Origin: Candidatus Zixiibacteriota bacterium
Lineage (GTDB): Bacteria; Zixibacteria; MSB-5A5; SM1-73
Direction of reading: 5' to 3'
NCBI GenBank assembly: GCA_020341875.1
Contig: CP070839.1
Span: 1,478,862 to 1,495,936, forward strand
Length of the DNA stretch: 17,075 nt
Shown here piece by piece: positions 1 through 6,005 of this stretch (position 1 is the stretch's first letter; each line of letters begins with the position of its first letter). A model generated the notes under the pieces. It was not told the origin of the DNA. It searched no databases and saw only the letters and a program-made list of their open reading frames with translations. The position numbers and the translations under genes were made by a program.

Positions 1-594
1 ATTTAACCCGGGAATAGAACCAACCCGGATTTCTGACTCAATGTTTCACGTCTCTCTGAAGCCAACCGTAAGGTAAATTCCCTAATTTTGCTACCTCTGA
101 CTGAATCTATGTCTTTTCCTCGCGCATTACGCCTTTTGGCCTCGCGGGAGATTGAGGCTTTAGGGTTTCCTCCGGAGCTAAGGGAATCTACGGACCCCGC
201 ACAATTTTGTGCTTGACATTGTGGGGAGGCGCGAGAAGTTGATGGGAGGGAATTGTGTTTCTGTAGAACAGCCGAAGTTGTGTGAATGGACCGTGGGGGG
301 AAAGGAGCTGGTCGCCCGGCCGATGGGTTGTGAGCCCGGGAGGATGTGGTGTCGTATGCGGATCCGTGTAGGGTGCGCGAAGAGTCAAACCACAAGGCGT
401 TGGAGGTTTATGTGGCGCGATTTGCGTAAATATCCTTATTGGTGTAACAGATCTCTTATGTAGAAGGAAACCTAGAGAGTGCGGTCTGACACGGACCAAG
501 ACAATCTATCGTCAGGCGGTGCTTAATATTCAAAGATATTGTGATTTTTCCTGATATTTGTTATCACCAAAAAAGCGTTTGGGGGAGGCATACG
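1..594. other. No recognisable gene; unresolved leading region
   Basis: I see nothing I can name in this stretch. Both strands carry open frames of 80-130 codons, but their translations are rich in Arg, Ser and Pro, have no family motif, and overlap one another. The plus strand at about 220-420 is G-rich and T-rich, unlike the coding regions that follow. A short hairpin (CCGGG at 8-12 with CCCGG at 24-28) lies at the very start. A TTGACA hexamer at 213-218 has no matching -10 box. The last 60 bases before the gene at 595 are AT-rich and probably contain its promoter, but no convincing -35/-10 pair stands out. The region could be an eroded gene, or the flank of a feature cut off by the window edge. 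Confidence 0.5.
581..588 (+). promoter_or_regulatory. Shine-Dalgarno site deciding the start at 595
   Basis: GGGGGAGG ends six bases before the ATG at 595. The frame stays open upstream to a GTG at 541, but that start has no Shine-Dalgarno. It would also put a polar 18-residue extension ahead of an otherwise normal signal peptide. The site therefore favours 595. Confidence 0.65.
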
Positions 595-1674
595 ATGATT
601 CCACAATTACTTGTGACAAGAGCCTCAGTAGCACTCATAGCATTTCTTATGGCAATCGCTTCAGTTGTGCGGTCGGAAGCACAAGAGGAGTGTCCCACCC
701 TCAGTGTTTTTGACCACGGAGTAGGTTTATGGTGCGAAGACGATGGCAAGTGGAAAGTAGGGTTGATCGCACAGCACGAAGACCCAGTGAGCCCCCAGGC
801 CTTCTGGGATTATGGAGACGGACAACAAGGTGATGCGTTTACGTTCGCGCCTGGCTTCCTGTTCAGCGATGTGCATAAATATGAGCCAGGTACTTACGAG
901 GCGTCGCTCAATATTGAGGGATGTCCGCCTCATACACTCAAGTTCCAAGTGCCGGAGTGTGATGTTCCGCGATGCCCTACGATCAATTTCAACCCAGTCA
1001 TGGGAGACTGTGACGAACAGTCAGGAAGTCAAACGTGGATCATTACGGCAATCCTAACGGGAGGCTCGGGTCAAACATTCTCGGCAGACTTATTAGACGA
1101 TGGCTACCTCCGAGACTCGGGGACGTCATCAAATGCAGTGCTTGAGCTAAGCGTCCAGAAACTATTCACGCCTGGGGCGCACACGGTAACCGTGGATGTC
1201 ACGTCGCCAGGATTCTGTGGTGACGCAACATTCAATTTCACGGTTGCTTGCGCGGACGATGACAATGATAACTGTATCACTTGCTTTTGCGGCGGGAGTT
1301 GGTGCTGCGTCTTCTGGGTTTTGTTCATCATAAGCATAATCGGCGCCATAGTAACGCTGGCAAGGGCAATATGTGGGGTCGGATCATGGTATTCGATTTG
1401 TATGTTTTTTGCAGCAGCGATTTCGTATGCCATTTTGCTCGCAACAGTGTGCGACGTCGAAATCTGCACGATACTGCTGGCTATGGCTGGCTCCGGATTT
1501 GCCGGTTATGCGGTTGTGTGTGGGACGAACATTGTTCCACCCCAATGCAATACCTGGTTGTGCAAGAAGACGAATATTCCAGGAACTGGGCTTGAGGTGG
1601 CTAACCTATTGGTGATCGATCTGATATTCACATTCATTGTCATATTGATCTGTCATGGACGCGAATTACTTTGA
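595..1674 (+). CDS. Cys-rich exported protein with PKD-like domains and four C-terminal membrane segments
   Basis: This is a 359-residue protein that I do not recognise as a named family. Residues 1-30 form a signal peptide (hydrophobic stretch VALIAFLMAIASVV, then SEAQ). Residues 33-120 resemble a PKD/Ig-like fold: 'WDYGDG' at 71-76 and 'HKYEPGTYEASLNI' at 104-117 match the PKD pattern W-D-F-G-D-G ... H-x-Y-x-x-P-G-x-Y. A second similar domain spans about 127-229, with 'FTPGAHTVTVDV' near its end. An acidic, Cys-rich linker (about 230-247) leads into roughly four hydrophobic segments at about 248-266, 274-296, 299-319 and 343-353. The likely topology is an extracytoplasmic receptor- or adhesin-like head anchored in the inner membrane. 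Cysteines are unusually frequent, both in the head and around the membrane segments, so disulphides are plausible. No enzymatic motif is visible. The start at 595 rests on its Shine-Dalgarno and the position of the signal peptide. A lineage-specific surface protein is the safest description. Confidence 0.75.
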   Translation: MIPQLLVTRASVALIAFLMAIASVVRSEAQEECPTLSVFDHGVGLWCEDDGKWKVGLIAQHEDPVSPQAFWDYGDGQQGDAFTFAPGFLFSDVHKYEPGTYEASLNIEGCPPHTLKFQVPECDVPRCPTINFNPVMGDCDEQSGSQTWIITAILTGGSGQTFSADLLDDGYLRDSGTSSNAVLELSVQKLFTPGAHTVTVDVTSPGFCGDATFNFTVACADDDNDNCITCFCGGSWCCVFWVLFIISIIGAIVTLARAICGVGSWYSICMFFAAAISYAILLATVCDVEICTILLAMAGSGFAGYAVVCGTNIVPPQCNTWLCKKTNIPGTGLEVANLLVIDLIFTFIVILICHGRELL

Positions 1675-1739
1675 TAACTGAGAAGCTGGACTCAAATCCG
1701 GTTCACGAAGGTGGCAGCAGCGATCAGGGAGGAGATCTT

Positions 1740-1997
1740 ATGGAAACCGAGAGGGCCGGTCTTAATCATTTGACTACGAGATACGGAATGATTAGCCTAA
1801 CTGGCGGCCTGCAGGCGACCCTGGAAACCGCACCGCCGAAGTCGGGCGTTGAGCAGGCGAGATCGCCCGATGGCAAAAAGCGGTGGCAAACATACGACAT
1901 CCACGCTGGCCTATCTGCGGCAGAGTCGCCGAATCAGAACCGAAAACAGGCTTCTGTTGCATCGGGATATCGATATCCCGACGCGACCCGTTATTGA
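1740..1997 (+). CDS. Doubtful 85-residue ORF with a good ribosome binding site
   Basis: An ATG at 1740 lies four bases after GGGAGGAG (1728-1735), 65 bases downstream of the membrane-protein gene and on the same strand, so co-transcription is possible. The 85-residue product is hydrophilic, has no signal peptide or membrane segment, and matches no family I know. The evidence for coding is only the ribosome binding site and context. A second frame (ATG at 1870) overlaps it and would run on into the 3' end of the opposite-strand ThiD2 gene. The 20-bp palindrome at 1962-1981 lies inside the last codons, which is odd for a real gene. It may be a remnant or non-coding. Confidence 0.25.
   Translation: METERAGLNHLTTRYGMISLTGGLQATLETAPPKSGVEQARSPDGKKRWQTYDIHAGLSAAESPNQNRKQASVASGYRYPDATRY
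1962..1981. repeat. 20-bp perfect palindrome
   Basis: TCGGGATATCGATATCCCGA reads identically on both strands. It sits in the converging 3' region between the plus-strand genes and the minus-strand gcvT-thiD2 pair, 46 bases beyond the ThiD2 stop. A smaller hairpin (CCTTTC/GAAAGG, 1999-2013) lies between them. Neither is followed by a clear T run on either strand, so a classical intrinsic terminator is not well supported. A protein-binding site or a terminator without a U-tract are alternatives. Confidence 0.6.
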
Positions 1998-2026
1998 TCC
2001 TTTCAATGAAAGGGGCTGTGGTCCGT

Positions 2027-2446
2027 CTACCTCTTCACCGACCCCATCATCTTCTGTTCTAACGCATACAGCCTGAATCGGATCCTCTTGAAGGTTTTGG
2101 CAGAATCGGGGTTGATTAGCTTTCCGAATTCTTCGAGTACGCGCGTGGCTTCCTGTGCTCTTCTCAGGTTAGCCTGAACGATCGAGGAAACATCGGCTCG
2201 TTTCTTCTCCAGGCTACCCATGCTGTCTGCGCCCACGTCTTTCTCGCTATCTCGGAAAGTCAACAGCTTCTCCTCATCGAAGCTCTCTCGGGCAACTCTG
2301 GTCAGCTCGTGGCGGAGTCTTTTGAACTTGGATGACAGCTTGGCGTCGTCAAAATAGAGCCTGGCCACTTCTTCCGTCACCCTTATCCCCTCTCGGGCAC
2401 GGTTCAGATTGGCGTCGAGGATTCGATATATGTTTTTCTTATCCAT
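2027..2446 (-). CDS. thiD2: ThiD2-family protein, probable hydroxymethylpyrimidine-phosphate kinase (thiamine synthesis)
   Basis: This 139-residue protein matches the ThiD2 domain otherwise found fused to the N-terminus of some thiamine-phosphate synthases (ThiE). Its hallmark is 'RILDANLNRAREGIRVTEE' (residues 8-26). ThiD2 proteins are known as monofunctional kinases that convert HMP phosphate to HMP diphosphate, replacing the second activity of ThiD. Here the domain stands alone, with no ThiE part. The protein has a visible internal repeat: residues 12-26 and 92-106 (ANLxRAxExxRVxEE) are identical at 10 of 15 positions, and each is followed by a basic helix (FKRLRHELTRV; FKRIRFRLYALEQ). It is mostly helical and soluble, with no signal peptide. 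The start lies 32 bases after the gcvT stop on the same strand, so the two probably share a transcript. The Shine-Dalgarno is weak, consistent with translation following gcvT. The family call is firm; the kinase role is inferred from the family. Confidence 0.82.
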   Translation of the reverse strand: MDKKNIYRILDANLNRAREGIRVTEEVARLYFDDAKLSSKFKRLRHELTRVARESFDEEKLLTFRDSEKDVGADSMGSLEKKRADVSSIVQANLRRAQEATRVLEEFGKLINPDSAKTFKRIRFRLYALEQKMMGSVKR

Positions 2447-2478
2447 GTGTAATTGAAACGTTCAGCTCTGCTGCGTCC

Positions 2479-3576
2479 TCATTTATGTGTAAAATCCTTA
2501 TAGAAAGGTGGCTTGACCACCAGCGCTCTGTGTGCCTTGCCACGAATCAGAATGTCGAACTCGGTATCTGCCTTCGAATGTTCTATTGGAACATAGCCTA
2601 GCCCGATTCCTTTGTTCAGTGAGGGAGAAAAGGTCCCGCTGGTCACCTGTCCTATCTTCTCGCCACCCTTCTGTATCTCGTAGTGAGGCCGCGGGAACGC
2701 CTGATCTTGGAGCTCGAAGGCAACCAGCTTGCGCTTCAACCCTTCCTGCTTCAATCTTAGTATCGGCTCCTTTCCAACAAAATCGCCCTTGTTCGGTTTT
2801 ACTATCCAACCCAGCCCAGCCTCGAGAGGAATGGTGGTCTGGTCGATGTCGTTACCATAGAGCATATATTTCATTTCCAGTCTCAAGGAGTCGCGCGCCC
2901 CCAAGCCTATCGGTTCGATGTCGAACTCCTTCCCTGCCTCCATCAGAGCGTTCCACATGCCTTCCGCATGATCGGGCGAAAAATACAGCTCAAATCCGTC
3001 CTCACCAGTATAGCCGGTTCTGGAGAAAAGCATCTCTGTCCCGTTCACCTTTCCCCACCTTGCCCAGTAAAACCTGAGATCCGACAGGTTGCGGTCTGTG
3101 AGCCTTTTCAAGACCAACTCTGCTTTCGGACCCTGCAATGCCAAAAGAGCAGTCTGCTCGCTTACGTTTTTCACCTGTGCGTCACCAGAGAGATGATCGG
3201 AAAGCCACTGGAAATCCTTCTCCAGGCAGGCCCCGTTCACCACCAGAAGAAAATGATCCGGCAGTTTGTAGACAAGCAGGTCGTCCACGATGCCCCCGTG
3301 ATCGTAGCACATGCAGGAGTATTGAACCTGATAGGTATCCAGTTTCGAGACATCGTTGGTGGTCATCCTCTGAACAAAGCTCTCCGCATCCTTACCCCAC
3401 ACTTCGAATTCTCCCATGTGGGTGATGTCGAAAAGTCCCACCGATGATCTCACCTTTCGGTGCTCTTCCATCATCCCCCTGAATTGGATGGGCATCAGGT
3501 AGTTGGCGAATTCCACGATTTTCGCCTTGTTCTTTAGATGAATGTCATAAAAGGGGCTCTTCTTAGGATTTGACAT
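2479..3576 (-). CDS. gcvT: Glycine cleavage system T protein (aminomethyltransferase)
   Basis: This 365-residue protein has the length and motif order of GcvT. The enzyme moves the aminomethyl carbon from lipoylated H protein to tetrahydrofolate, giving methylene-THF and ammonia in the cytoplasmic glycine cleavage system. Visible motifs are 'GLFDITHMGEFEV' (47-59), 'GGIVDDLLVY' (94-103, containing the conserved Asp), 'VVNGACLEKD' (112-121), the folate-site segment 'GYTGEDGFE' (188-196), 'GLGARDSLRLE' (224-234), 'YGNDID' (240-245) and 'PLEAGLGWIVK' (250-260). Nothing is missing. The ATG at 3576 has a modest GAGG six bases upstream. The gcvH and gcvP genes are not in this window, so the system must be completed elsewhere. 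The ThiD2 gene follows directly. The 124-bp leader contains several hairpins, but I could not match it to a glycine riboswitch. Confidence 0.96.
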   Translation of the reverse strand: MSNPKKSPFYDIHLKNKAKIVEFANYLMPIQFRGMMEEHRKVRSSVGLFDITHMGEFEVWGKDAESFVQRMTTNDVSKLDTYQVQYSCMCYDHGGIVDDLLVYKLPDHFLLVVNGACLEKDFQWLSDHLSGDAQVKNVSEQTALLALQGPKAELVLKRLTDRNLSDLRFYWARWGKVNGTEMLFSRTGYTGEDGFELYFSPDHAEGMWNALMEAGKEFDIEPIGLGARDSLRLEMKYMLYGNDIDQTTIPLEAGLGWIVKPNKGDFVGKEPILRLKQEGLKRKLVAFELQDQAFPRPHYEIQKGGEKIGQVTSGTFSPSLNKGIGLGYVPIEHSKADTEFDILIRGKAHRALVVKPPFYKDFTHK

Positions 3577-3599
3577 AACGAACCTCGAAGTTGTGTTTA

Positions 3600-3696
3600 C
3601 CGCTTACTGCGGCGCTGGGCAACGGTATCCCGAGGCTCTGGGAAGCCCTCAGGAGATTCACCGAGAGGGCTCTTGGGCGAGCCAATAAACGCTCGC
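3600..3696 (-). terminator. Cluster of hairpins between peptidase gene and gcvT
   Basis: Three inverted repeats fill the gap between the two minus-strand genes: GCGAGC/GCTCGC (3677-3682 with 3691-3696), AGCCCTC/GAGGGCT (3644-3650 with 3665-3671) and CCGC/GCGG (3600-3603 with 3609-3612). The first starts only five bases after the peptidase stop, so it may end that transcript. No T run follows any of them, so termination is only a suggestion. The lower hairpins could instead belong to a gcvT leader RNA. Confidence 0.3.
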
Positions 3697-3700
3697 TGCC

Positions 3701-5839
3701 TTACTTCGGGATTACCATTTTCTTCGACTGAGTGAATTCTCCGGCCTTGATCTGGTAAAAATAGATTCCGCTAGCTACCTCGCGGCCTTCATCGTCCTTG
3801 CTATCCCACACGATCCTCCTATGCCCGGCTGATTGATGCCCATCAAACAGTGTCCTCACCTTCCTTCCCAAAATGTTGTAGATGGTAATCCGAACCCAGG
3901 TGTCCTTTGGCAAAGCGTACTCAATCGCAGTTGAAGGATTGAAGGGATTGGGATAGTTCTGCGCTACGGAAAACTTCTTAGGGGGTGCATTCGGATGGTA
4001 GTCTACCCCGCCCCCCTCTCCAGGGATCTCATAGCAGTCCGGATAACCCGGGTTGCTTTCAAAGTCGGACCAGTAATTCCCGACGTCTCCCAGATTCCAC
4101 CTGTTGTCGTTCGAACTGGCATCCTCATGAGCGCTCACGGTGTTATATGCGAAGTCATTTGCCCACAGGGTATTGAACTGAGAAGAATTGTCGAGACAGA
4201 GTCCGCAGGCATTCTCGATCAGGCGGTTACCGGATACATGGTTATTCGAGCTATGATAGAAACGTATGCCGTTCTTGGAGCTCCCGCTTACGGTGTTGTC
4301 TACCAGATGATTACCTGAGCCGGAATCAGGCGAGGCAGACCCGGATAAATCTATTCCTGTCCTGTTATTGTCGAGCATATTACCTATCAAGGTGCTGTTG
4401 GAGCTTCGGTCTAAGTAGATGCCGAACCCAAAGCCTGTTATCTTACAGTTCCTAATGATGATGCCATCTCTGTCAAGAGCCAGGATTCCCATTCGAGTAC
4501 CGGTAATCAGATGACCGTTGCAGTCAACGATGACACTATCTGTTTGGATGATCAGACCATCTCTGCAATTCAGTATGTCGTGGTCTAGAACGGTATTATG
4601 AGCTACAATGCATCCACAGTCTGGCTGATCCATAAAGTGATAACCAAGTGCGGTAGAGTCAATACCGCACTCTCCGTAGCCCAGCTTGAAGTACCCATTG
4701 TCTCCAAAGCCGACTCCATAGCTGTTTCTGACAATCCAATAGCCCCCCTCATCGTCATAGCCGACAATAACCACAACGTGATTAGTGCGATTATCATCTG
4801 TGCACCTGTAGATGTCACCATCCCAATAACCAACACCAAGCCCCATTCCCATGGGCAATGTCAGAGGTCCCTTGGTGGCAACATACTCTCTTATGTTCAC
4901 TTCACCCATCGCGAAATACTTAGCTGAGTCAATTCCCATCAGTCTATTCTGCCAATCTGGGCATCTATCGGAACAAGCCGCGTCACTGCAGCTGCTACCG
5001 GCGCTGTGCTCGCAGTTCTCATCGCAGGCATACTTAGTGCAAGTACAACTCAACCCGTCCACATACGGAAGACAATCCTCATCTGGAATCCCGTTAATGC
5101 AAAGGAACTGCAGGATCGAAAAGTAGGAACCGCCACAGCAGTTCCCGGGCAAATAGCAGTCAGATACAAGATACTCCTCTGATAAATCAAAATCGAGATC
5201 AGGGTCGTTACGCCAGATATTATACATCGCTTCTAGCACTCCAACCGGTCCAAAAGCCCAGCACGAACCGCAACCACCCTGATCTTTCACAGGCGTCATC
5301 CAATCATATCCCTGATAATCTCTCCAATCGAAGGCAGGGGGAACCTGAACATTTGCTGATAACTGTTCACCGACCCTCTCATTCTCTGAACCTTCTGAGC
5401 GAACGCTTGCCTTGGTGGCCTTTTCACCCAGAGCCATTAACTCGGTAACAGAACCTATTCGATTGCCTTCTTTAGAAATGCAAACCGCATATTCCCTTGA
5501 GAATGGGTTTCTACCATCGTTTAGCGTTTGCATATCATAACCACATTTTGTACAGTAAGAATAACTCTGCCCGCATTTTCCTTGTAGGAAAGCCCATGCA
5601 TCACATCCGCTTCCGTCAGGGAATATGCAGATACCTCTTTGGCCGGAAGGTTCATCGACAACTGTATATTCACAGCCCATTTCAATACAGTACACAGCTG
5701 CAGGGTTTGCCGTGCCAATTAGCCCCTCTTGATCTTCTGCCTCTCCACCGCACCCGGCCAAGACTTGGTTTGAAGCATCCATTAGACAAAGGCAGAATAG
5801 AAATGCCATAGATATAATGGAAATCAGTCTCAATCCCAT
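3701..5839 (-). CDS. Secreted papain-family (C1A) cysteine peptidase with DUF333, beta-helix and C-terminal sorting domain
   Basis: This is a 712-residue modular protein. Residues 1-29 are a signal peptide; 'VLAGC' at 26-30 also fits a lipobox, so lipidation on Cys30 is possible. A DUF333-like domain follows ('NPAAVYCIEMGC', 45-56; 'GICIFPDGSGCDAWAFLQGKC', 69-89), with more Cys-rich sequence to about 130. The peptidase domain spans about 167-402: oxyanion Gln187, catalytic Cys193 ('CGSCWAF'), His354 ('NHVVVIVGY') and Asn372 ('RNSYG', usually NSWG), so the active site is complete. A Cys-dense insertion lies at 228-293. There is no classical I29 inhibitor prosegment. Residues about 410-600 are a NosD-like right-handed beta-helix made of short Asn-rich repeats and ending in 'GNYWSDF' (587-593). 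Residues 623-712 ('NYPNPFNPST', 'GIYFYQIKAGEFTQSKKMVI') are a T9SS type A/FlgD-Ig-like C-terminal domain. It probably acts at or outside the cell surface on proteins. The substrate is unknown, and the beta-helix suggests polysaccharide or surface binding. Confidence 0.93.
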   Translation of the reverse strand: MGLRLISIISMAFLFCLCLMDASNQVLAGCGGEAEDQEGLIGTANPAAVYCIEMGCEYTVVDEPSGQRGICIFPDGSGCDAWAFLQGKCGQSYSYCTKCGYDMQTLNDGRNPFSREYAVCISKEGNRIGSVTELMALGEKATKASVRSEGSENERVGEQLSANVQVPPAFDWRDYQGYDWMTPVKDQGGCGSCWAFGPVGVLEAMYNIWRNDPDLDFDLSEEYLVSDCYLPGNCCGGSYFSILQFLCINGIPDEDCLPYVDGLSCTCTKYACDENCEHSAGSSCSDAACSDRCPDWQNRLMGIDSAKYFAMGEVNIREYVATKGPLTLPMGMGLGVGYWDGDIYRCTDDNRTNHVVVIVGYDDEGGYWIVRNSYGVGFGDNGYFKLGYGECGIDSTALGYHFMDQPDCGCIVAHNTVLDHDILNCRDGLIIQTDSVIVDCNGHLITGTRMGILALDRDGIIIRNCKITGFGFGIYLDRSSNSTLIGNMLDNNRTGIDLSGSASPDSGSGNHLVDNTVSGSSKNGIRFYHSSNNHVSGNRLIENACGLCLDNSSQFNTLWANDFAYNTVSAHEDASSNDNRWNLGDVGNYWSDFESNPGYPDCYEIPGEGGGVDYHPNAPPKKFSVAQNYPNPFNPSTAIEYALPKDTWVRITIYNILGRKVRTLFDGHQSAGHRRIVWDSKDDEGREVASGIYFYQIKAGEFTQSKKMVIPK

Positions 5840-6005
5840 AGGTAATACCGTGTACGAGCGGTCTAATCATTCATTGCAAACGCATATGCATTCGCTCAAC
5901 GTGTCTAAAGCGATTCCAACGTTTCTTCGCAGGCTGGAGCCTAGCGGCTGCCAGGTCTATAGCAGAGATTGCCTTCCCGCCATCCGAGCGAAATACGAAC
6001 TGGAT

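Noticed and set aside
213..218. TTGACA as a -35 box for the gene at 595
   Set aside because: The sequence 17 bases downstream (AAGTTG) is not a -10 box, and the gene start is almost 380 bases away.
3..395. 130-codon open frame on the minus strand at the left edge
   Set aside because: Composition is rich in Ser, Arg and Pro, there is no family motif and no ribosome binding site. It is overlapped by other open frames in both directions, so it looks like chance in a G/T-rich stretch.
1849..2076. 75-codon plus-strand frame overlapping the 85-residue ORF and the end of thiD2
   Set aside because: It runs 50 bases into the conserved ThiD2 coding region on the other strand and has a poor ribosome site. 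I recognise no family in it.
3577..3700. Glycine riboswitch upstream of gcvT
   Set aside because: The conserved tandem aptamer cores are not visible, and the gap is short for a tandem glycine riboswitch. Only generic hairpins are seen.
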